Positions 54,306 to 62,423 of a DNA stretch of 64,000 nt are shown here, piece after piece (the stretch's first letter is position 1; each line of letters starts with the position of its first letter). Origin of the DNA: Marifrigoribacter sp965178585. Its GTDB lineage: Bacteria > Bacteroidota > Bacteroidia > Flavobacteriales > Flavobacteriaceae. Made by a program: the position numbers and the translations under genes. The notes under the pieces are model-generated. The model did no database searches and had not been told where the DNA came from. It saw nothing but the letters and a program-made list of their open reading frames with translations. Location: NCBI GenBank assembly GCA_965178585.1, contig OZ238267.1:744001-808000 (forward strand). The letters are read 5' to 3'.

Positions 54306-55406
54306 ATGAAAAATAGCTTAGCTTACTTTATATTATTAATTAGTATCACAGGTTTTTCTCAAAACAACGAGAAAAATATGTTTTCATTAGAAGCAAGTTA
54401 TTTTTATGGAAATATTTACGAGCATAGCCAAGATATTTCTCATTTAATTGATGGGCATCCAAGGGGTCTATTTCTATCTTTTAATAGAAAAACTTATGGA
54501 TTAAAAGATTGGGAAAAAAAGTATAACTATCCGGATTGGGGTGTTTCTTTTAACTACCAAAATTTAAAAAATACTGCTCTGGGAGATAATTATAGTCTCT
54601 ACGCTCATTACAATTTTTATTTTTTTAAAAGAAATCTACAATTAGGTATTGGAACAGGATTAGCTTACAACACCAATCCTTATGATCAAGATAACAATTA
54701 CTTAAATAATGCATATGGTTCTACTATAATGAGTACAACATTTGTTAAGGCTAATTATATAAAGGATAATATATGGAAAGGATTAGGGTTACAAGCAGGT
54801 TTGTTGTTTATACATTACTCAAATGGAAATGCAAAAGCACCCAATACGAGTACCAATTCATTCTTATTGAATGCAGGAGTAAATTATCAGTTAGATTATA
54901 AGAATATTAGGGATTATCATACAGAAGAAGATCCTAAAAACTACGCTGAAAGAATAAAATTTAATTTTGCATTTAGATTTGGATGGAACCAAAGTGATGT
55001 AATTGGATCTGACACGTATCCACTCTATGTTTTTTCTGCCTTTGCAGATAAAAGATTAAATTATTATAGTACGCTTCAATTTGGTGCAGATTTGTTTATA
55101 TCTAAATTTTTAGAAGAGTTTATTAAATATAAAGCAATTGCATATCCAGAACAAAACTTTAGCGGTGATGAAGATTATAAAAGAGTAGGACTTTTTGTAG
55201 GTCACGAATTACGTATTAATAGAAATGCAATAGTTTCTCAAATAGGATATTATGTCTATTATCCTTATAAATTTGAAAAAAGAGTGTACTTACGAGTTGG
55301 ATTTAAAAGATACATTTATAAAGATAAATTATTTGCAGCTATTACTTTAAAATCACATTGGGCACAAGCAGAGGCTGCTGAAATTGGTTTGGGAGTAAGG
55401 TTGTAA
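54306..55406 (+). CDS. PagL-like lipid A 3-O-deacylase (acyloxyacyl hydrolase family)
   Basis: A 366-residue outer-membrane barrel with a signal peptide (ends GFSQ). The active-site motif of PagL, His-x-Ser-Asn, appears as FIHYSNGNAKAPNTSTN about halfway. Barrel strands surround it (LQLGIGTGLAYNTNP, LQAGLLFIHYSNG, FAFRFGWNQSDVIG). PagL removes the 3-position acyl chain of lipid A. At more than 360 residues it is about twice the proteobacterial size, as is usual in Bacteroidota, with extra barrel strands. I start it at 54306 rather than at the GTG at 54288, which lies in the promoter. Confidence 0.85.
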   Translation: MKNSLAYFILLISITGFSQNNEKNMFSLEASYFYGNIYEHSQDISHLIDGHPRGLFLSFNRKTYGLKDWEKKYNYPDWGVSFNYQNLKNTALGDNYSLYAHYNFYFFKRNLQLGIGTGLAYNTNPYDQDNNYLNNAYGSTIMSTTFVKANYIKDNIWKGLGLQAGLLFIHYSNGNAKAPNTSTNSFLLNAGVNYQLDYKNIRDYHTEEDPKNYAERIKFNFAFRFGWNQSDVIGSDTYPLYVFSAFADKRLNYYSTLQFGADLFISKFLEEFIKYKAIAYPEQNFSGDEDYKRVGLFVGHELRINRNAIVSQIGYYVYYPYKFEKRVYLRVGFKRYIYKDKLFAAITLKSHWAQAEAAEIGLGVRL

Positions 55407-55421
55407 TTAACAAAACAGATA

Positions 55422-56168
55422 ATGAAAAAAGTATTTTATTTAATTGCATTTTTTTGGTTAATAGCTTGTAATAATGATAATGCTCCAGCTTGTTTTAGAG
55501 CTGAGGGCACTATTATACAAACTGAGGTTAATGTGTCAACATTTACTAAAATATTGGTTAATCATAAAATTCAACTATTTATTGAAGAAGGGCCTGAGCA
55601 AAAGGTGATTTTAGAAACAGGTGAAAATATATTAAATGAAATTGAAATTAATGTTACCGATAGTATTCTTGAATTGAAAAGCAATATAGGATGTAATCTA
55701 GTTCGTGATTATGGTATAACAAAAGTATATGTTATTTCACCATTTATTAATGAAATTAGAAGTAGTTCGGAACAAATAGTTTCAAGTATAGGCGTATTAA
55801 CATACCCTAATTTAAATATCCTTTCTGAAGATTCAGAAAATGAAGAATACTATACCGATGGAGATTTTAATTTAGAATTAGATGTTGAAAACCTTTTTAT
55901 TTCAGCTAATGGATATTCAAATTTCTTTTTAAAAGGTTCAGCTACAAATGCACAAATAGGATTATATGCTGGAGACTCAAGGGTTGAGGCAGCAGAATTA
56001 ATTATTCAAGATTTAAATGTTTTTCATCGAAGCACGAATAAAATGATTGTAAATCCACAAGTGTCTATAATTGGAGAAATAAGAGGATTAGGAGATATTA
56101 TTTCAAAAAACGAACCTCCTTTAGTGGATGTAACTGAGTATTATACAGGGTCTCTTATTTTTGAGTAG
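55422..56168 (+). CDS. GIN-domain (DUF2807) lipoprotein
   Basis: A 248-residue lipoprotein (lipobox LIAC, Cys16). A right-handed beta-helix of the GIN/DUF2807 type follows, with the typical start VNVSTFTKILVNHKIQLFIEEG and the ITKVYVISPFINEIRSSSEQIV repeats. Function unknown. It follows the PagL-like gene by 15 bp and its 3' end overlaps that of gldA (opposite strand) by 14 bp. Confidence 0.85.
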   Translation: MKKVFYLIAFFWLIACNNDNAPACFRAEGTIIQTEVNVSTFTKILVNHKIQLFIEEGPEQKVILETGENILNEIEINVTDSILELKSNIGCNLVRDYGITKVYVISPFINEIRSSSEQIVSSIGVLTYPNLNILSEDSENEEYYTDGDFNLELDVENLFISANGYSNFFLKGSATNAQIGLYAGDSRVEAAELIIQDLNVFHRSTNKMIVNPQVSIIGEIRGLGDIISKNEPPLVDVTEYYTGSLIFE

Positions 56169-56859
56169 TAAGATCTGTAAATAGATTTTCTAAACTTCCT
56201 TCTTTCAAGGTATCTTCAATAGATTTGTCGTGTATTAAATTTCCCTTATTTAATATGATTACACGATCACAAATAGCTTCTACTTCCTGCATAATATGAG
56301 TAGATAGTAATACAGTTTTACCACTTTCTTTTGCAACTTTTTTAATTAGCTCTCTTATTTCTAATAACTGATTAGGATCTAATCCGGTAGTAGGCTCATC
56401 TAAAATTAAAACTTCAGGATTGTGCAATAATGCACTAGCAAGTCCAACACGTTGTCGATATCCTTTAGAGAGTTGTTCTATTTTTTTATATGCTTCTTGA
56501 GATAATCCAGTTTGTTCAATTACTTTTTCAATCTGTCCTTTATCTATTTTATACACATCTGCATTAAACTTTAAATACTCTCGCACATACATATCTGTAT
56601 ATAATGGATTGTGCTCAGGAAGGTATCCAACACATTTTTGAACTTCTATTTTATCATCTAAAACAGAAAAGTTATTTACCGATGCTTTACCTTCAAAAGA
56701 AGAAATATATGTAGTTAAAATCTTCATCATAGTTGATTTTCCAGCACCATTAGGTCCAAGAAAACCAACAATTTCACCTTTTTCTACTGAAAAAGATACT
56801 TGGTTTAAGGCTTTTTGATTGCCATAACTTTTGGTGATATTTTCTACTTTTATCGACAT
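56155..56859 (-). CDS. gldA: GldA-type ABC transporter ATPase lacking the C-terminal domain
   Basis: The ATPase of the GldAFG exporter associated with gliding and T9SS. The 234 residues contain all ABC motifs: Walker A GFLGPNGAGKSTMM, the GldA-like LPEHNPLYTDMYVREYLKFNA, signature LSKGYRQRVGLASALL, Walker B VLILDEPTTGLDPNQL and switch His STHIMQEVEAI. Family members are near 300 residues. Here about 60 residues between NKGNLIHDKS and the retained tail LENLFTDLT are missing, which looks like an in-frame deletion. gldF and gldG are not in the window. Confidence 0.85.
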   Translation of the reverse strand: MSIKVENITKSYGNQKALNQVSFSVEKGEIVGFLGPNGAGKSTMMKILTTYISSFEGKASVNNFSVLDDKIEVQKCVGYLPEHNPLYTDMYVREYLKFNADVYKIDKGQIEKVIEQTGLSQEAYKKIEQLSKGYRQRVGLASALLHNPEVLILDEPTTGLDPNQLLEIRELIKKVAKESGKTVLLSTHIMQEVEAICDRVIILNKGNLIHDKSIEDTLKEGSLENLFTDLTTQK

Positions 56860-56951
56860 AAATAACTTTAAAACAAAACTACATAAATAAAAAGTAAAAA
56901 ATTATAGGTTGTTTTCAATATTTAATTACTTTAGCAACCATAAAACGAACA

Positions 56952-57023
56952 ATGAACGGATTAATTACATTTAGCAATTTTTGGTATTTCTTTTTTAAAG
57001 AAACGAACGAGATTGTGATGTAA
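56952..57023 (+). CDS. Aromatic leader peptide of the pheA operon
   Basis: A 23-residue ORF beginning MNGLITFSNFWYFFF and ending in ATG-TAA. Seven of the nine positions from Phe7 to Phe15 are aromatic (F7, F10, W11, Y12, F13, F14, F15). It lies 75 bp upstream of prephenate dehydratase and is followed by a terminator, the layout of a transcription-attenuation leader responding to aromatic aminoacyl-tRNA. Confidence 0.8.
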   Translation: MNGLITFSNFWYFFFKETNEIVM

Positions 57024-57080
57024 TTAAATTTAAAATAAAATTATATAATGGTCTCGGAATTAATCCGAGACTTTTTTTTT
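57008..57080 (+). promoter_or_regulatory. Attenuator: antiterminator and terminator before pheA
   Basis: The terminator has stem GTCTCGGA (57051-57058) with TCCGAGAC (57064-57071), loop ATTAA and nine T. The end of the leader ORF contains CGAGA (57008-57012), which can pair with TCTCG (57052-57056) in the terminator's 5' arm. A ribosome stalled at the aromatic codons would leave CGAGA free and open the terminator. One that reaches the stop codon would cover it. Confidence 0.7.
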
Positions 57081-57098
57081 ACCTAATATTTAAAAATT

Positions 57099-57971
57099 AT
57101 GAGTTTAAAAATTGCTATCCAGGGTATCGAAAGTTCTTTTCACGATATGGCTGTTAAAAAAATGTTCCCAAACGAAGAAATAGAATTAATAATGTGTAAC
57201 TCATTTGAAAAGGTTACCGAATCTATAAATAATTTTAAAGCGGATTTTGGTGTTCTAGCTATTGAAAACACAATTGCGGGTTCTATTTTGCCTAACTATA
57301 ATTTGATAGATGATAGTGATTTGGTAATTATGGATGAAGTCTTTTTAAACATTCAAATGTATATCATGGCTTTAGAAACAGAATCGATTCATGATATCAT
57401 TGAAATTCATTCACATCCTGTAGCGCTACTTCAATGTAAAAACTATTTGCAGAAATTCCCTCCTCAATTTAAAATTATCGAAGGAGTAGATACCGCCTCA
57501 GAAGCAAAAAAAATTAAAGAACAAAACCTGAAAGGTGTTGCTGCAATTGCTGGTAAACAAGTTGCAGAGAAATTTGGATTAAAGATTTTAGACAGTAAAA
57601 TTCAGAATAATAGCAATAATCAAACTCGATTTGTTTTAATAGGAAAAGAAGTTAAAGCATACAATAAAGAGGCCAATAAGGCAACACTTAAATTTAAACT
57701 AGACCATCGAGTAGGAAGCCTTTCTAATGTATTGCAATTGTTTAGTACTTTTGAAATTAGTTTAACAAAAATACAATCGTTACCAATAATTGGAGAACCT
57801 TGGCAATATGCATTTTTTGTAGATGTTGTTTTTAAGGATTATAAATTATTCAAGGATGTGGTAAAAGTATTAGAGAATGCAGTTAAAGAATTAAAAGTGG
57901 TGGGTGCTTATAAGCAGAATTTTGAAAATAAACCAAGTCAATTAATAAATAATCTAATTAATGAAAAATAA
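57099..57971 (+). CDS. pheA: Prephenate dehydratase
   Basis: The 290-residue enzyme converts prephenate to phenylpyruvate. The catalytic domain covers residues 3-180 (LKIAIQGIESSFHDMAVKKMF, ADFGVLAIENTIAGSILPNY, NNQTRFVLIGK). A C-terminal ACT domain (KFKLDHRVGSLSNVLQLFS, YAFFVDVVF) allows phenylalanine feedback. It overlaps the next gene by 11 bp, so translation is coupled. It has no mutase domain. Confidence 0.96.
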   Translation: MSLKIAIQGIESSFHDMAVKKMFPNEEIELIMCNSFEKVTESINNFKADFGVLAIENTIAGSILPNYNLIDDSDLVIMDEVFLNIQMYIMALETESIHDIIEIHSHPVALLQCKNYLQKFPPQFKIIEGVDTASEAKKIKEQNLKGVAAIAGKQVAEKFGLKILDSKIQNNSNNQTRFVLIGKEVKAYNKEANKATLKFKLDHRVGSLSNVLQLFSTFEISLTKIQSLPIIGEPWQYAFFVDVVFKDYKLFKDVVKVLENAVKELKVVGAYKQNFENKPSQLINNLINEK

Positions 57972-59043
57972 CAAGAAACTAAGAACTTGGTTAAATGCTA
58001 TGGGATTAAATCACCCCTTAGTGATAGCTGGGCCATGTAGCGCAGAATCTGAAGAGCAAGTTTTAAAAATAGCTCATCAATTAAAGAAAACAGATGCCAC
58101 TATACTACGTGCTGGAATTTGGAAACCAAGAACTCGTCCAGGGAATTTTGAAGGTGTTGGTGAAATTGGGTTAAAATGGTTGAAAAGAGCAAAGGATGAA
58201 ACAGGAATGTTAACCGCTACTGAAGTTGCTAATCCTGCCCATGTTGAGTTAGCTTTAAAAAACGATGTGGATTTATTATGGATTGGAGCTAGAACAACTG
58301 TCTCACCTTTTATAGTTCAAGAAATAGCTGAAGCTTTAAAAGGAACTGACAAAATTGTATTGGTTAAAAATCCTGTTAATCCAGATTTGGCATTATGGCT
58401 AGGAGCCGTAGAGCGTTTACATACTTCTAATATTGATAAATTAGGAGTGATTCATAGAGGGTTTTCTACTTATGAAAAAACGCGTTACCGAAATAATCCT
58501 GAATGGCAAATACCAATCGATTTACAAAATCAATTTCCAGATTTACCTCTAATTTTGGACCCTTCTCATATAGCGGGTCGAAGGGATATAATATTTGATT
58601 TATGCCAGACAGCATTAGATTTAAATTTTGATGGATTAATGATTGAAACTCATCATGATCCTGATCATGCTTGGAGTGATGCTAAACAACAAATTACACC
58701 TAAAACTTTAGATCAAATGACAATTGATTTAAAGATTAGGAAAGAAGAAGGGGATGCAATTGAATATCGAAATAAACTTGCAAACCTTAGAACTCGTATC
58801 GATGTTGTTGATCATAAGTTAACGGAAATATTAGGAAAACGTATGAAAATAGCAGATGAGATAGGAATGTTAAAGAAGAAAAATAATGTTGCTATTTTGC
58901 AAAACAAACGTTGGAATGAGATCTTAGGTAAAATGATTTTAGAAGGAAAAGAAAACGAGTTAAGTGAAGAGTTTGTGTTAAAAATTTATAAAGCAATTCA
59001 TCAGGAATCTATAAATCACCAAAAGCGCCTAATTAATGATTAA
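57961..59043 (+). CDS. Bifunctional DAHP synthase/chorismate mutase
   Basis: A 360-residue fusion. Residues 1-265 form a type I beta DAHP synthase (VIAGPCSAESEEQVLKIA, GIWKPRTRPGNFEGVG, LPLILDPSHIAGRRD). Residues 270-355 form an AroQ-class chorismate mutase helix bundle (LANLRTRIDVVDHKLTEILGKRM). It thus covers the first step of the shikimate pathway and the branch to prephenate. It overlaps pheA by 11 bp. Confidence 0.96.
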   Translation: MKNNKKLRTWLNAMGLNHPLVIAGPCSAESEEQVLKIAHQLKKTDATILRAGIWKPRTRPGNFEGVGEIGLKWLKRAKDETGMLTATEVANPAHVELALKNDVDLLWIGARTTVSPFIVQEIAEALKGTDKIVLVKNPVNPDLALWLGAVERLHTSNIDKLGVIHRGFSTYEKTRYRNNPEWQIPIDLQNQFPDLPLILDPSHIAGRRDIIFDLCQTALDLNFDGLMIETHHDPDHAWSDAKQQITPKTLDQMTIDLKIRKEEGDAIEYRNKLANLRTRIDVVDHKLTEILGKRMKIADEIGMLKKKNNVAILQNKRWNEILGKMILEGKENELSEEFVLKIYKAIHQESINHQKRLIND

Positions 59044-59096
59044 AGCAAGTTTAAATAAACTTTAAGCAAACTGTATGCTAATAACTTTAAATTTAA

Positions 59097-59104
59097 GACT
59101 TTTG
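59097..59104 (+). promoter_or_regulatory. -7-like element before rsgA, possibly leaderless
   Basis: GACTTTTG is one base off TAnnTTTG and lies five bases before the rsgA ATG. Confidence 0.35.
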
Positions 59105-59109
59105 TATTA

Positions 59110-60060
59110 ATGAAGGGAACTGTCTATAAATCTACAGGAAGTTGGTACACCATAAAAACAGATCAAGGGGTTTTTTATGAGTGTAGGTTAAAGGGGAAGT
59201 TTCGTATAAAAGGAATAAAGACTACAAATCCAGTTGCTGTCGGTGATGTCGTTCATTTCGAGATTGATAAAAAAGGAAATGATGAATTTGGCGTAATTCA
59301 TAAAATAGAAGATCGGGAAAATTATATTATCCGAAAATCAGTAAATCTTTCAAAACAAACACAGATTATAGCTGCGAATATTGATGTTGCTTTTTTATTG
59401 GTGACACTTAATAACCCTCCAACTTTTACAGCATTTATAGATCGGTTTTTGGTTACCGCTGAAGCGTATGGAATTAAATCGATTTTATTATTTAATAAAA
59501 TTGATTCTTATAGTGAAGAGGAATTAACTGAAGTTAAATATTTGGCACATTTATATCGAACTATAGGTTATGAATGTATTGGAATTTCAGCTAAAACAGG
59601 AAAAAACATAGATAAGGTAAAAGCTATCATGGAAAACAAAGTAAGTGTTTTTTCAGGCCATAGTGGAGTTGGGAAATCTACTTTAGTAAATGCAATAGAG
59701 CCTTCATTAAATCTAAAGACAAAAGAGATTTCAGACCAGCATTTACAAGGGCAACATACCACCACATTTGCCGAAATGTACGACTTATCATTTAATGCTC
59801 AAATAATAGATACTCCTGGAATCAAAGGGTTTGGGATGGTAGAAATTGATAAAGAAGAACTGTCTGGCTATTATCCAGAGTTTTTTAAATTGAAAGAGCA
59901 TTGCAAATTCCATAATTGTTTACATTTAGAAGAACCTAAATGTGCAGTAAAAGCGGCTCTTGAAAATGAAGAAATAGCCTGGTCTCGTTATAAGAGCTAC
60001 CTTCAGATTTTAGAAGGAGAAGAAGAACACTATCGTAAAGATGTTTATGATAAAGAATAG
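59110..60060 (+). CDS. rsgA: Ribosome small-subunit GTPase RsgA
   Basis: A 316-residue circularly permuted GTPase acting in 30S maturation. An OB-fold starts the protein (GTVYKSTGSWYTIKTDQGV). The G motifs come in permuted order: LFNKID (G4), then GHSGVGKSTLVNAIEP (G1) and DTPGIKGFGM (G3). A C-terminal zinc finger follows (CKFHNCLHLEEPKCAV). It lies in the same orientation between the aromatic genes and dtd. Confidence 0.96.
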   Translation: MKGTVYKSTGSWYTIKTDQGVFYECRLKGKFRIKGIKTTNPVAVGDVVHFEIDKKGNDEFGVIHKIEDRENYIIRKSVNLSKQTQIIAANIDVAFLLVTLNNPPTFTAFIDRFLVTAEAYGIKSILLFNKIDSYSEEELTEVKYLAHLYRTIGYECIGISAKTGKNIDKVKAIMENKVSVFSGHSGVGKSTLVNAIEPSLNLKTKEISDQHLQGQHTTTFAEMYDLSFNAQIIDTPGIKGFGMVEIDKEELSGYYPEFFKLKEHCKFHNCLHLEEPKCAVKAALENEEIAWSRYKSYLQILEGEEEHYRKDVYDKE

Positions 60061-60069
60061 TAAATTTTT

Positions 60070-60522
60070 ATGAGAGTAGTCATTCAATTAGTAAAAAAAG
60101 CTTCTGTAACTGTGGAAGAAAAAATAGTTTCAGAAATTAAGAAAGGTTTTCTAATTTTATTAGGTATTGAAGTAGAAGATACCCAAGAAGATATTGACTG
60201 GTTAGCTGGAAAAATTGTTAGGCTCCGTATTTTTGAAGATGAAAATGGAGCGATGAATAATTCGATTTTAGATGCCGACGGAGATGTCATTGTTGTGAGT
60301 CAGTTTACATTACAAGCAAAAACAAAAAAAGGGAACAGACCTTCATTTATAAAAGCTGCTAGACCAGATGTTGCAATTCCATTATATGAAAAATTTGTGT
60401 CTCAACTTGAAAAAGAATTGGGTAAAAAAGTACAGACTGGTGAATTTGGAGCAATGATGGATGTTGCTTTAATAAATGACGGACCAGTTACTATTTTAAT
60501 AGATTCTAAAGTAAGAGAATAA
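60070..60522 (+). CDS. dtd: D-aminoacyl-tRNA deacylase
   Basis: A 150-residue protein that removes D-amino acids from mischarged tRNA. The DTD motifs are present: SQFTLQAKTKKGNRPSF and, near the end, GEFGAMMDVALINDGPVTILID with the cis-GP pair. It starts 9 bp after rsgA. Confidence 0.96.
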   Translation: MRVVIQLVKKASVTVEEKIVSEIKKGFLILLGIEVEDTQEDIDWLAGKIVRLRIFEDENGAMNNSILDADGDVIVVSQFTLQAKTKKGNRPSFIKAARPDVAIPLYEKFVSQLEKELGKKVQTGEFGAMMDVALINDGPVTILIDSKVRE

Positions 60523-60547
60523 AAAAAATCTATTTAATATCATAAAT

Positions 60548-60874
60548 ATGAATTTAAAAGAATCACAATTAGCAGTTGATAAATGGATAAAAGAACACGG
60601 GGTTCGATATTTTAATGAGCTAACTAATATGGCTCAATTAACTGAAGAAGTTGGAGAAGTCGCTAGAATTATTGCAAGACGATATGGAGAGCAAAGTGAA
60701 AAGGAAAGTGATAAGGAAAAAGACCTTGGAGAGGAGTTAGCAGATGTAGTATTTGTGGTATTATGTTTAGCTAATCAAACAGGAATTGATTTACAAGATG
60801 CATTTGATAAAAAAATGGATTTTAAATCAAATCGAGACCATGATAGGCATCATAATAATAAAAAATTAAAATAA
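60548..60874 (+). CDS. MazG-like nucleotide pyrophosphohydrolase
   Basis: A 108-residue all-alpha pyrophosphohydrolase. The metal-binding residues are in place: LTEEVGEVARIIARRYGE (ExxE) and LGEELADVVFVVLCLANQTGIDL (ExxD). Substrates are usually non-canonical or excess nucleotides. It lies one base upstream of the next gene. Confidence 0.93.
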   Translation: MNLKESQLAVDKWIKEHGVRYFNELTNMAQLTEEVGEVARIIARRYGEQSEKESDKEKDLGEELADVVFVVLCLANQTGIDLQDAFDKKMDFKSNRDHDRHHNNKKLK

Positions 60875-60875
60875 T

Positions 60876-61121
60876 ATGTTTCAAAAAGTTATTTCAACCC
60901 CTGGTTTTTGGAGATCTGTTTTTTCTTTAGGCTTAGCCTTTTCTGTTTTATTTGTTATAATAAAATGGGCAATCGAAGGTTTTTCAATGGAATTTTTTAC
61001 TTCCATTAGCAATCCATTGACATACGTAGTAGGTATGATATTCGGTGGGTTTATTTATGGGTTTTTAGTAAGCTTTGGAAAGTTTAGGGCAAGAATAAAG
61101 AAAGACGAGCAAAAGTTTTGA
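60876..61121 (+). CDS. Small membrane protein of the aroA operon
   Basis: An 81-residue protein with two transmembrane helices (about residues 10-30 and 42-65). It carries FMEFFTS-like and NPLTYVVGMIFGGFIYGFLVSFGKFRARIKKDE segments that I recognise only as common in Flavobacteriaceae. Its stop (TGA) overlaps the TTG start of aroA. Confidence 0.82.
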   Translation: MFQKVISTPGFWRSVFSLGLAFSVLFVIIKWAIEGFSMEFFTSISNPLTYVVGMIFGGFIYGFLVSFGKFRARIKKDEQKF

Positions 61122-62347
61122 AAGCTTACCTTTCTAAAAATATAATTATTGAAGATGCTGTCATCACTATTCCAGGTTCAAAAAGTGAATCTAATAGGCT
61201 TTTAATTCTAAAAGGGAATTATCCTATTTTGTCCATTACTAACCTTTCAGATTCGGACGATACAATTAGCTTACAAAAGGGGATAGAGCAAAAAAAAGGT
61301 ACGGTAGATGTGCATCATGCAGGTACTGCAATGCGATTTTTAACTGCCTATTTTGCTTCAAAAAAAGGAATAGACATTTCCATAACAGGAAGTGAGCGTA
61401 TGCAAGAGCGTCCTATTAAAATTTTGGTTGATGCACTTAGAGAATTGGGGGCTGAGATACATTATTTAAAAAACGAAGGGTATCCACCACTTAAAATTAT
61501 AGGAAAAGAAATTAAAGCAAATCAAGTCAATTTAAATGCCAACATTAGCAGTCAATACATTTCTGCTTTAATGTTAATTGCTCCAACTTTAGAAAATGGA
61601 TTGACTATAAATTTAGAAGGCGAAATCACTTCAACACCCTATATTAATATGACTCTTGATTTGATGAGTGATATTGGTGTAGAAGCTGTTTTTAAGGAAA
61701 ATATAATAAATATTAAGCCATTACAAGAAACAAAAAAAATCAACATAACTGTAGAATCAGATTGGAGTTCTGCCTCTTATTATTTTAGCCTGGTGGCGCT
61801 TTCCAATAATCTTAATGTCACTTTAAAAAGTTTTACGGCAGATAGTTTGCAAGGGGATTCAAAAGTAGTTTCTATATTTAAAAAGCTAGGAGTTAAAACA
61901 ACCTTTAATGCTTCAGAGAATTCTATTCAACTAAGTAAATCTAATAAAAAGGTGTTGGATCCAGTTTGTTTAAATCTAAATGACACCCCAGATATAGCTC
62001 AAACAATAGCTGTTACTTGTTTTGGATTAGGAGTTTCCTGTAATATAGAAGGGTTGAAAACACTTAAAATTAAAGAAACAGATAGACTATTAGCCTTAAA
62101 AAATGAATTAGAGAAATTGGGAGCAATTGTAAATATTACAGACGAAACTCTAGAAGTAATTCCAGCTAATAAAATAATTGATAATGTTATAATTGAAACG
62201 TATCAGGATCATCGAATGGCTATGGCATTTGCTCCTCTAGTTTTTAAAACACCTATTATTATCAATAAGCCGAATGTAGTTACTAAATCTTATGCAACAT
62301 TTTGGGAAGACCTTAAAAAATCAGGTGTTAAGGTAGAAATAAAATAA
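61118..62347 (+). CDS. aroA: 3-phosphoshikimate 1-carboxyvinyltransferase (TTG start)
   Basis: The 409-residue EPSP synthase of the shikimate pathway. Family motifs: PGSKSESNRLLIL near the start, HHAGTAMRFLTAYFA, SERMQERPIKILVDALRELG, and near the end the catalytic KETDRLLALKNELEKLGA and DHRMAMAFA. The first codon is TTG, overlapping the TGA of the upstream gene (TTGA). The closest ATG would cut into the conserved fold. Confidence 0.96.
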   Translation: MKAYLSKNIIIEDAVITIPGSKSESNRLLILKGNYPILSITNLSDSDDTISLQKGIEQKKGTVDVHHAGTAMRFLTAYFASKKGIDISITGSERMQERPIKILVDALRELGAEIHYLKNEGYPPLKIIGKEIKANQVNLNANISSQYISALMLIAPTLENGLTINLEGEITSTPYINMTLDLMSDIGVEAVFKENIINIKPLQETKKINITVESDWSSASYYFSLVALSNNLNVTLKSFTADSLQGDSKVVSIFKKLGVKTTFNASENSIQLSKSNKKVLDPVCLNLNDTPDIAQTIAVTCFGLGVSCNIEGLKTLKIKETDRLLALKNELEKLGAIVNITDETLEVIPANKIIDNVIIETYQDHRMAMAFAPLVFKTPIIINKPNVVTKSYATFWEDLKKSGVKVEIK

Positions 62348-62362
62348 TAAACAGCTATTTAC

Positions 62363-62394
62363 TTGACAACCCCTATGTCGAGATTGTATATTTG
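62363..62394 (+). promoter_or_regulatory. Promoter of queA
   Basis: TTG at 62363-62365 and TATATTTG at 62387-62394 with 21 bp between them, a strong Bacteroidota promoter. It implies a transcription start near 62399. Confidence 0.7.
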
Positions 62395-62423
62395 CAACTT
62401 TTAATTTTAAAACCAGTTCTACT

